Of a stretch of 64,000 nt of DNA, positions 7,249-14,199 are shown in pieces (position 1 is the stretch's first letter; every line of letters begins with the position of its first letter). Origin of the DNA: Bacteroidales bacterium. GTDB taxonomy: Bacteria > Bacteroidota > Bacteroidia > Bacteroidales > Rikenellaceae. The stretch covers positions 1 through 64,000 of the forward strand of contig CASPAC010000004.1 of the NCBI GenBank assembly GCA_949419965.1. Direction: 5' to 3'. The notes under the pieces are model-generated. The model searched no databases and was not told where the DNA came from. It saw nothing but the letters and a program-made list of their open reading frames with translations. The translations under genes and the position numbers were made by a program.

Positions 7249-9381
7249 CTATTTGCAGGGTTTATACGCTACGCCGATGTTTTGGAACGTGAACGCATAC
7301 ATGTCCGTAGCTTCGTCGATGCGCTTGGAGGTGGGTTTGCCTGCACCGTGACCCGCGTTGGATTCGATGCGGATCAGCACGGGGGCTTCGCCCGCCTGGC
7401 AGTGCTGCAATTCGGCTGCGAATTTGAACGAGTGGGCTGGCACCACACGGTCGTCGTGGTCGGCCGTCATCACGAGTGTGGCGGGGTAGGTCACGCCCTC
7501 CTTTATATTGTGCAAGGGGGAATACTTGTAAATATATGAGAATTGTTCTTCGTTGTCCGACGAACCGTATTCCACGGCCCAGCCCCAGCCGATGGTGAAC
7601 TTGTGGTAGCGGAGCATGTCCATCACGCCCACGGCCGGCAGACAGACGGCATAGAGATCGGGGCGCTGCACCTCGCAGGCGCCGACCAGCAGGCCGCCGT
7701 TCGAGCCGCCGTGGATGGCCAGCTTGTCGGACGAAGTGTACTTCTCTGCAACGAGGTATTCGGCCGCTGCGATGAAGTCGTCGAAGACATTCTGTTTGTT
7801 GGCCAGCATGCCGGCCTTGTGCCATGCTTCGCCGTACTCCGAGCCGCCGCGCAGGTTGGCTACGCAGTAGATGCCGCCCTGTTCGACGAACATCAGCGCC
7901 GAGGGGTTGAACCCGGGCGTGAGGTTGATCTGGAAGCCGCCGTAGGCATAGAGCATGCACGGATTGGTGCCGTCGAGCTTCATGTCTTTGCGGCGGGTAA
8001 TGAACATCGGTACGCGCGTGCCGTCTTTCGAGGGGTAGAACACCTGCTCGGTAATGAAGATTTCGGGGTCGAAGCGCACCTCGGGGGCCTTGAACAAGGA
8101 CGATTCGCCCGTGGCGATGTCGTAACGGTAGATCGTGGCGGGCGACGTGTAGTTGGAGAGGGCATAGTAAAACTCCGTGTCCTCTTTCTTGCCTCCGAAG
8201 CCGCCGAGCGAACCGATGGCCGGCAGCTCGACTTCGCGGATCAGCTTGCCGTCGAAGCTATATTGGACGACCTTATGCTGGGCGTCCTGCAAATAGATGG
8301 CGAAAAGGCAGTCGCCGCCCGTCGAGACGCCTTCCAGGAGACACTCCTTTTCGGGAATGACGACCTCGGGTTTGCCGGGACGGTCGAGGTCGAGTTTCAG
8401 CAGGCGGCGGTTCGACGCGCCGTCGTTGGTGGTGTAGTAGAACTTGTTGTCGCGGCAGTCGACGATTTCATAGTCGGCCTCGAAGCCGGGCAGCAGGGTG
8501 CGGAACTTTTTTTCATTCGTGCGGCGGCAGAGGATTTCGGTGCCCGAGGTGCCCTCCGAAGCGATCACGAAGACCCACTTGCCGTCGTCGCTGGGCCAGG
8601 CCGAGAAGTAGCGCAGCGGATGGGCCGCGTCGTTGTAGACGAGCTTGTCGGCCGACTGCGGCGTACCGAGGGCGTGGTAGTAGACTTTCTGGAACTGGTT
8701 CTGCGACGAATAGACCCCTGCTTTCGGGGCGTCGTAGGCGCTGTAATAGAATCCCTTGGAGTCGGGCGACCATGTGGCGCCCGAGAACTTTACCCATTCG
8801 ATGCGGTCGCCGGTCGGCTGGCCCGATGCAACGTCGAGCACCCGAATCTCCACCCAGTCCGATCCCGATGCGGCCACAGCATAGGCGCAATATTTGCCGT
8901 CCTCGGAGAACGAGACTCCCGAGAGGGCCACCGTGCCGTCGTCGGACAAGGCGTTGGGGTCGAGGAAGACGCGGCCATTGCCGTCGGGCGTATCGGCGCA
9001 GTAGAGCACCGACTGGTTCTGAAGTCCGTTGTTGTAAAACCAGTACCAGGCGTCGCCGTGTTTGGCGGGGATGCCCTGCTTGGGGTAGTTCCACAATTCG
9101 GTAAGCCGTTGGCGGATGGCCTCGCGGAACGGAATCTGCGCCAGGTAGTCGTCCGTCACGGTGTTCTCGGCCTTGACCCAGGCTGCCGTGGCTTCCGAGG
9201 CGTCGTCCTCCAGCCAGCGGTAGGGGTCGGCCACGGCGGTGCCGAAATAGTTGTCGACCGTCTCCCCGCGCTCGGTGTCGGGGTAGGGCAGGTGCTTGAT
9301 CGTTTTCATCTGTGTGCAACTGGTTGCGAGCATCGCGGCACCGCCCGCCAGGAGCGCGGCCGCACGTACAATAGAGGTCAT
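7249..9381 (-). CDS. prolyl oligopeptidase family (S9A) lipoprotein
   Basis: A serine peptidase of 710 aa that cuts peptides after proline. A lipobox, LATSC with Cys22, follows a short hydrophobic stretch, so the protein is probably anchored in a membrane and faces the periplasm. After the N-terminal beta-propeller comes the alpha/beta-hydrolase domain with GGSNGG (Ser560), ADHDDRV (Asp) and NAGHG (His678). The ATG at 9381 is chosen because it directly precedes the signal sequence; upstream codons in frame are unrelated. It leads a probable two-gene unit with aspartate kinase, from a -7 element at 9408-9415. Confidence 0.93.
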   Translation of the reverse strand: MTSIVRAAALLAGGAAMLATSCTQMKTIKHLPYPDTERGETVDNYFGTAVADPYRWLEDDASEATAAWVKAENTVTDDYLAQIPFREAIRQRLTELWNYPKQGIPAKHGDAWYWFYNNGLQNQSVLYCADTPDGNGRVFLDPNALSDDGTVALSGVSFSEDGKYCAYAVAASGSDWVEIRVLDVASGQPTGDRIEWVKFSGATWSPDSKGFYYSAYDAPKAGVYSSQNQFQKVYYHALGTPQSADKLVYNDAAHPLRYFSAWPSDDGKWVFVIASEGTSGTEILCRRTNEKKFRTLLPGFEADYEIVDCRDNKFYYTTNDGASNRRLLKLDLDRPGKPEVVIPEKECLLEGVSTGGDCLFAIYLQDAQHKVVQYSFDGKLIREVELPAIGSLGGFGGKKEDTEFYYALSNYTSPATIYRYDIATGESSLFKAPEVRFDPEIFITEQVFYPSKDGTRVPMFITRRKDMKLDGTNPCMLYAYGGFQINLTPGFNPSALMFVEQGGIYCVANLRGGSEYGEAWHKAGMLANKQNVFDDFIAAAEYLVAEKYTSSDKLAIHGGSNGGLLVGACEVQRPDLYAVCLPAVGVMDMLRYHKFTIGWGWAVEYGSSDNEEQFSYIYKYSPLHNIKEGVTYPATLVMTADHDDRVVPAHSFKFAAELQHCQAGEAPVLIRIESNAGHGAGKPTSKRIDEATDMYAFTFQNIGVAYKPCK

Positions 9382-9407
9382 GGTCAGGGTATTTGCGTAA
9401 TTTGAGA

Positions 9408-9415
9408 CAAAGTTA
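9408..9415 (-). promoter_or_regulatory. -7 element for the prolyl oligopeptidase-lysC unit
   Basis: Reads TAACTTTG on the minus strand, an exact TAnnTTTG match, 27 bases before the ATG and preceded by an A/T-rich run. No clear -33 TTG. Confidence 0.5.
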
Positions 9416-9541
9416 AGAAAAAAAACGTAATTTTGGGCGAGAATACGGGGTTTCGGCGTGCGATGTCGAACCGGGCAGGTGTCGGGACAGGCGTTGCAGG
9501 CCCGGGATGCTCCCGAATTCATAGAGAACTTATAATATTCT

Positions 9542-10375
9542 ATGGTGTATAACGAACTCAAGCAACTGATCGAACGGGCGTGGGAAGACCGCGCCCTGCT
9601 CAAGGACGACGCACAGACGCAGGAAGCCATACGCCGTGTGGTGGAGTTGGTGGACAAGGGCGAATTGCGCTGCGCCGAACCGGTCGACGCGGAAAAGAGC
9701 GAATGGCAGGTTAATGAATGGGTCAAAAAGGCCGTGATCCTCTACTTCCCGATCCAGCCCATGCGCAAGATGCGGGCGGGCGAACTGGAGTGGTTCGACA
9801 AGATGGAACTCAAGCGCGATTACGAGGCGTTGGGCGTGCGGGTCGTGCCCCATGCCGTGGCGCGCTACGGCGCCTACATCGCTCCGGGAGCGATTCTGAT
9901 GCCTTCCTACGTGAATATCGGGGCCTATGTCGATACGGGGACGATGGTCGACACGTGGGCCACGGTGGGTTCGTGCGCCCAGATCGGCAAGCACGTCCAT
10001 CTGTCGGGCGGCGTGGGCATCGGCGGCGTGTTGGAGCCGGTGCAGGCGGCGCCGGTCATCATCGAGGACAATTGTTTCATCGGCTCGCGCTCGATCGTAG
10101 TCGAGGGCGCGCACGTCTGCCGCGAGGCGGTGTTGGGTTCGAACACGGTAATTACCGGTTCGACGCACATCGTCGATGTCACGGGGCCGGAGCCGGTAAC
10201 CTACAAAGGTTATGTGCCGCCTCGTTCGGTGGTGGTGCCGGGGAGCTACCGCAAGCAGTTCCCGGCGGGCGAATACAGCGTGACGTGTGCCTTGGTCATC
10301 GGCCGCCGCAAGGAGTCGACCGACAAAAAAACGTCGCTCAACGATGCGTTGCGCGACTTCGGAGTATCGGTATAA
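9542..10375 (+). CDS. dapD: 2,3,4,5-tetrahydropyridine-2,6-dicarboxylate N-succinyltransferase
   Basis: A protein of 277 aa. It transfers succinyl from succinyl-CoA to tetrahydrodipicolinate in the succinylase branch of diaminopimelate and lysine synthesis; cytoplasmic trimer. The family block WVKKAVILYFPIQPMRKM is followed by left-handed beta-helix hexapeptide repeats (for example GAILMPSYVNIGAYVDTGTM and VLGSNTVITGSTHI). Length is standard. It is read divergently from the prolyl oligopeptidase-lysC unit across a 160-bp gap. Diaminopimelate also feeds peptidoglycan, matching the envelope genes elsewhere in the window. Confidence 0.95.
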   Translation: MVYNELKQLIERAWEDRALLKDDAQTQEAIRRVVELVDKGELRCAEPVDAEKSEWQVNEWVKKAVILYFPIQPMRKMRAGELEWFDKMELKRDYEALGVRVVPHAVARYGAYIAPGAILMPSYVNIGAYVDTGTMVDTWATVGSCAQIGKHVHLSGGVGIGGVLEPVQAAPVIIEDNCFIGSRSIVVEGAHVCREAVLGSNTVITGSTHIVDVTGPEPVTYKGYVPPRSVVVPGSYRKQFPAGEYSVTCALVIGRRKESTDKKTSLNDALRDFGVSV

Positions 10376-10446
10376 CCGGCAAGGAACCCGTAGGATGACG
10401 GTTCGTTGTCCGAAAAAACGGTTGACGGGCGGTTTCGAAGCCTTCG

Positions 10447-11472
10447 TCAGCCGTTTATCGTTTTTTCCACTTCCTCTACGATCATGCGGGGCGAGATGGC
10501 GCGCAGACAGCGGTAGTCGCCGTAGCGGCAGGGCTTGGCTCCGTAGGTCGAGCAGGGGCGGCACGGCATGTCGGCCTGCAACGCATGCTGCGGGTCGCAG
10601 CCCCAGCCCAGGAATCCCAGTCCGGGATGGGTGGCGCCCCACACCGAGACTACGGGTGCGGCTACGAGCGCTGCGAGGTGCATGACGAGCGAATCCATCG
10701 ACACCACGCAGTCCAGGTGGGCGATCAGGTTCATTTCGTCGGCCAGCCCCATTTTGCCGTAGAGCGCCGTGACATTGGGGTAGCGGCGTTCCATTTCGGC
10801 GGCGAATTCCGCTTCGGCGCCGGGGCCGCTATGGATGAAGATGCGGTCGTAGCGCGAGGTCAGCATCCGCACCGTTTCGCGGGCCAGGTCGTCGGGGTAG
10901 GTCTTGCCCTGCTGGGCCGAGAAAGGCGCGAAGCCGATCCAGCGGCCCTGCTTCTCGCCCATCGGATTGGGGCGTTCGGCCGCCGCGACCGAGGGCGCCG
11001 GGTCGTCGAACTCGAAGCCCAGACGCCGGAAGACGTCGCAATAGCGCAATATCGTATGCCGCAGCGGCGCCGCGCAGGCTCCGCCTTGGCGGATGAAGTG
11101 GCGTTTCTCGGAGTGCTCCTTGCGGATGCGGGCGATGGGGATGCCGTGCAGGCGCATGATGTAGCGGAACACCTCGGAACGGATCACGCCATGCACGTCG
11201 GCCACAGCGTCGATGCCCATGCGCTGCGCCTTGCGGGCCAGCCGCCACATCCCCACCAGCGAATGGTGGCGCCCCTTGGTGTCGGCTTCGAGAAACTCGA
11301 TGTCCAGCCCTTCGAAGAAAGGCCGGAAAAGCCGCGGCGTGGCTACGGTAATGCGCAACTCCGGATACGCCGTGCGCAGTGCGCGCAGCGCATGGGGCAG
11401 CATCGCCACATCGCCCATGGCCGAGGTGCGGATGACCAGCAGATGAGTCGGCAGTTTTTTACTTTTTGCCAT
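10447..11472 (-). CDS. glycosyltransferase family 9 (heptosyltransferase-like)
   Basis: A protein of 341 aa. Two Rossmann halves in the GT-B layout: an N-terminal VIRTSAMGDVAMLPHALRAL block (cf. the GD-LL motif of WaaC/WaaF) and a C-terminal acceptor block with SMDSLVMHLAAL and VWGATHPGLGF. GT9 enzymes add heptose or related sugars to the lipopolysaccharide core at the inner membrane face. The C-terminus carries a cysteine cluster (CRPCSTYGAKPCRYGDYRC), possibly metal-binding. It overlaps the DUF4254 gene by 14 bases, implying translational coupling. The sugar donor cannot be assigned from sequence alone. Confidence 0.9.
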   Translation of the reverse strand: MAKSKKLPTHLLVIRTSAMGDVAMLPHALRALRTAYPELRITVATPRLFRPFFEGLDIEFLEADTKGRHHSLVGMWRLARKAQRMGIDAVADVHGVIRSEVFRYIMRLHGIPIARIRKEHSEKRHFIRQGGACAAPLRHTILRYCDVFRRLGFEFDDPAPSVAAAERPNPMGEKQGRWIGFAPFSAQQGKTYPDDLARETVRMLTSRYDRIFIHSGPGAEAEFAAEMERRYPNVTALYGKMGLADEMNLIAHLDCVVSMDSLVMHLAALVAAPVVSVWGATHPGLGFLGWGCDPQHALQADMPCRPCSTYGAKPCRYGDYRCLRAISPRMIVEEVEKTING

Positions 11473-12061
11473 AGAGCACCGGGTTGAGCGCCGGGTCGTT
11501 GTACATCTTCATCTGCTTGTAGGTCTTCATCAACTTGCGCCCCGCTTCGATGTCTTCGATCAACTCTTCGATGGCCTGCGACAAGTCGGTCTGCTGCATG
11601 AGCAGCACGTCGAGCTTCTGCCGGCAGGCGGCGCGGTGGGCGTCGTCGACGTCCGTGCGCTCGGTCTCGCGGGCCATGTGATAGATCTTCAGGGCCAGAA
11701 TCGAGAGCCGGTCGATGGCCCAGGCCGGGGTTTCGGTGTTGAGCCGGGCGTCGGGCGCAGGCGCAATATCCTTGTATTTGTCGAGCAGATAGGAGTCGAC
11801 GTATTCCACCATGTCGGTGCGGTCTTGATTCGATTTGTCGATCCGGCGTTTGATCGTCAGCGCCTCGGCGGGGTCGATCTGGGGATTGCGGATGATGTCC
11901 TCCAGGTGCCATTGCACCGTGTCGATCCAGCTCTTGTGGTAGAGCAGGCAGTCGAGCGAGCCTGTCTGATAGGGATTTTCGATCGGGCGGTCCACATCGT
12001 CCCAACGGTGGTAATCGTCGATCGCACGGTTGAAAATCGCGTTCGCATGCTGGGTAAACAT
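11459..12061 (-). CDS. DUF4254 protein
   Basis: A protein of 200 aa, soluble and mostly helical, rich in charged residues, with no signal peptide or membrane span. It belongs by recognition to DUF4254, a Bacteroidota family found next to GT9 glycosyltransferases, as it is here. Conserved-looking stretches include YQTGSLDCLLYHKSWIDTVQ and the histidine/aspartate-rich WHLEDIIRNPQID. No catalytic motif is evident. The tight overlap with the GT9 gene suggests a shared job in lipopolysaccharide core assembly, perhaps as partner or regulator; that is inference. It has a well-formed promoter at 12128-12157. Confidence 0.8.
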   Translation of the reverse strand: MFTQHANAIFNRAIDDYHRWDDVDRPIENPYQTGSLDCLLYHKSWIDTVQWHLEDIIRNPQIDPAEALTIKRRIDKSNQDRTDMVEYVDSYLLDKYKDIAPAPDARLNTETPAWAIDRLSILALKIYHMARETERTDVDDAHRAACRQKLDVLLMQQTDLSQAIEELIEDIEAGRKLMKTYKQMKMYNDPALNPVLYGKK

Positions 12062-12080
12062 AGTTCGATAGGTTTTAATA

Positions 12081-12111
12081 TTGTGATTTTCGTAGGAAAA
12101 TCATACCTTTG
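12081..12111 (+). promoter_or_regulatory. promoter of the LysM hydrolase gene
   Basis: TTG at 12081-12083, a 20-bp spacer and TACCTTTG at 12104-12111, an exact TAnnTTTG match. The transcript would start about 15-20 bases before the ATG at 12136, leaving a very short leader. Confidence 0.6.
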
Positions 12112-12127
12112 TTGGGTAAACTTAAAA

Positions 12128-12157
12128 CAAAGATAATGATTTTTTCCAGAACTGCAA
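12128..12157 (-). promoter_or_regulatory. promoter of the DUF4254-GT9 operon
   Basis: On the minus strand, TTG at 12157-12155, a 19-bp spacer and TATCTTTG at 12135-12128. The -33 box lies inside the first codons of the divergent hydrolase gene, so the two promoters are back to back. Confidence 0.6.
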
Positions 12158-13146
12158 TATGGGTTGCAGGAATCCTGCTTTCGACTCTTTCAGCTGCTCA
12201 GGCGCAGCCCCGCCGCACGAACCGGCTGACGCGCGAAGAATATATCGACCGCTACAAGTCGATCGCCGTGGCCCAGATGGAGCGTTATGGCATTCCGGCC
12301 AGCATTACCATGGCCCAGGGCATCCTGGAGTCCGACAGCGGCAACAGCCGGCTTTCGCTCGAATCCAACAACCATTTCGGCATCAAGTGCAAGCGCAACT
12401 GGACGGGGCCGAAAGTCTATCACGACGATGACGCCAAGGACGAATGTTTCCGGGCCTACGAGTCGGTCGAGGCGTCGTACCACGACCATGCGGTGTTCCT
12501 CGATACGCAGCCTCGCTACGATTCGCTTTTCGCCTATTCGGCGACCGACTATAAGAGTTGGGCGCGGGGTCTGAAGGCGGCCGGCTATGCCACGGCGCCC
12601 GACTATGCGCAGCGCCTGGTGCGGCTCATCGAGAGCCACAAGCTCTACCTGCTCGACCAGCCCGACGGCGAACGGCTCTATGTCTCGGGCGTGCGCGGCA
12701 AGAGCGATCCCGACGAGTGGTTTGCGTCGCAGAGCAGCGTGAGCGGCCACGGCACGCTCTTCGATCCGGACAACTTCCGCGTGACGATCAACGCCCACGA
12801 GGGCTACAACGTCTATGCGACCAACGGCGTGCACTATGTCCTGGCTAAAGAGAACGACACGTTCGAGAGCATCGGCAAGAAATTCCGCATTTCGGCAGGC
12901 AACTTGCGTAAGTTCAACGATCTGAAGCGCAGCCGGCGCGTGCAGCCCGCCGCCGGCGACGTGATCTACATCGAGCGCAAGAAAGCTGGTTGGGGCGGCA
13001 ATGCCCGCCAGCACATCTGCCGCGAGGGCGAGACGGCCCATGCCGTGGGGCAGTCCTATGCCATCCGCACCCGGTCGCTCGAAAAGCTCAACCGCCTGAA
13101 AAAGGGCGTGCGTCTCGAATCGGGCCGCGAAATACGGATCAAATAG
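12136..13146 (+). CDS. secreted GH73-type glucosaminidase with LysM repeats
   Basis: A peptidoglycan hydrolase of 336 aa. The signal peptide (about 1-24) ends at AQAQ. The FlgJ/LytG-like glucosaminidase domain follows, with the hallmark ITMAQGILESDSGNSRLS (catalytic Glu in the ILESDSG block), NNHFGIKC and YESVEASYHDHA. Two LysM-type repeats that bind peptidoglycan occupy the C-terminal third (around YVLAKENDTFESIGKKFRIS and HICREGETAHAVGQSYAIRT). ATG 12136 is chosen because it begins the signal peptide and sits just after the promoter. A periplasmic role in wall remodelling is expected. It is followed after 2 bases by a small unknown gene. Confidence 0.92.
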   Translation: MIFSRTAIWVAGILLSTLSAAQAQPRRTNRLTREEYIDRYKSIAVAQMERYGIPASITMAQGILESDSGNSRLSLESNNHFGIKCKRNWTGPKVYHDDDAKDECFRAYESVEASYHDHAVFLDTQPRYDSLFAYSATDYKSWARGLKAAGYATAPDYAQRLVRLIESHKLYLLDQPDGERLYVSGVRGKSDPDEWFASQSSVSGHGTLFDPDNFRVTINAHEGYNVYATNGVHYVLAKENDTFESIGKKFRISAGNLRKFNDLKRSRRVQPAAGDVIYIERKKAGWGGNARQHICREGETAHAVGQSYAIRTRSLEKLNRLKKGVRLESGREIRIK

Positions 13147-13148
13147 AT

Positions 13149-13430
13149 ATGGACAAATCTTATTTTTTCGAAATTCCAGTCGAAAATATCATTGAGGAAT
13201 CGGAAACCAAAACCCGCGGATTTTGCAATAAGCGATATCTTGTGTATGTTCATCCGTATGATTCTTGCCGCAAGATTCATGTGAATACATACTATCGGAT
13301 TCAAGGGCAGACGGCTGAATTGTGCATTCATTATGACCGCGGATTGTGCGGATTGACGGATTACGAAAAATTGAGTAGGAAAGATATCGAAAGACAGGCC
13401 TACGATTCTTGGATGGATGGGGCGAAGTGA
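13149..13430 (+). CDS. small hypothetical protein, AT-rich
   Basis: A protein of 93 aa that I do not recognise. It starts with an ATG two bases after the hydrolase stop, so translation is probably coupled. The protein is rich in Tyr, Asp and Arg, has six cysteines (CNKRYL, DSCRKI, AELCIHYDRGLCG) and no signal peptide or membrane segment. Its codons are visibly richer in A and T than those of its neighbours (ATT, TTT, AAA common), which suggests acquisition or relaxed selection. It stops 34 bases before the next gene. Coding status is supported by position and length only. Confidence 0.55.
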   Translation: MDKSYFFEIPVENIIEESETKTRGFCNKRYLVYVHPYDSCRKIHVNTYYRIQGQTAELCIHYDRGLCGLTDYEKLSRKDIERQAYDSWMDGAK

Positions 13431-13464
13431 TTTTTAAGTTTTAACGATTAGTTTCTTGATTAAT

Positions 13465-14151
13465 ATGGAAGTTCCTCCGCTCAGAGCGCGGATTCTCGAA
13501 ACCGTGATCCGCAAGTCGACCTTGAAGCAGAAGGTTTTCGACAACACTTTCGCAACATTCAACCTCTTGAAGGATACATTGTTGGAGATGGCCTCCGAAA
13601 TGGACGACGCCCTCGACGGCAAGCTCGACCGCCGCGTGCGGATCGAGTACCGCGACCGGGGCAAGTTCGAGGTGCAGCTTCAGGTGGCCAACGATTTGCT
13701 GATCTTCCAGATGCACACCGATGTCTTCGACTTCGGGCCGGAGCATCCCGTGCGGCAGACACCTTATGTGCAGGGCGGGCCGGAGAATGCCTATTGCGGA
13801 GTGGTCAACATCTATAATTTCCTTTCCGATTCGTTCAAGTTCAACCGCAATGCCGACGAGGGTTACCTCATCGGGCGGCTCTTCATCAACCGCGAGCGCC
13901 GCTTCTTCGTCGAGGGCAAAGGGCAGACTTCGGTGCGGGCTGACGCGTTCGGCAGTGCCGAGATCGACCGCGACGCTCTGGTAAAGGTGCTCGAAGAGGC
14001 GATAGCCTTCGCTTTGGACTTCGACTTGTTGACCGTGCCCTACGATATTTCGGCTCGGGTTACCGTCGACCAGTTCAATACCAAGATGGATAATTCCAAG
14101 TTCGTGACCGGCAAGCGCTTGGGTTACGAATTCGATACGCAAGACATATAA
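13465..14151 (+). CDS. conserved-looking hypothetical protein
   Basis: A soluble protein of 228 aa that I cannot name. There is no signal peptide or transmembrane segment. The N-terminal third is helical (LRARILETVIRKSTLKQKVF), followed by a mixed alpha/beta region with VRIEYRDRGKFEVQLQVAND and GPENAYCGVVNIYNFLSDSF. Codon use matches the high-GC neighbours, supporting a resident gene. ATG 13465 is preferred over TTG 13456, since it is the only ATG near the start. It sits 48 bases before dipeptidyl peptidase IV, on the same strand, but nothing in the sequence links their functions. Confidence 0.7.
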   Translation: MEVPPLRARILETVIRKSTLKQKVFDNTFATFNLLKDTLLEMASEMDDALDGKLDRRVRIEYRDRGKFEVQLQVANDLLIFQMHTDVFDFGPEHPVRQTPYVQGGPENAYCGVVNIYNFLSDSFKFNRNADEGYLIGRLFINRERRFFVEGKGQTSVRADAFGSAEIDRDALVKVLEEAIAFALDFDLLTVPYDISARVTVDQFNTKMDNSKFVTGKRLGYEFDTQDI

Positions 14152-14199
14152 TTTCAGGAGTGCCCGTCCGCAAACGGTGCTTCCTTGTTGTTCGCTGCC

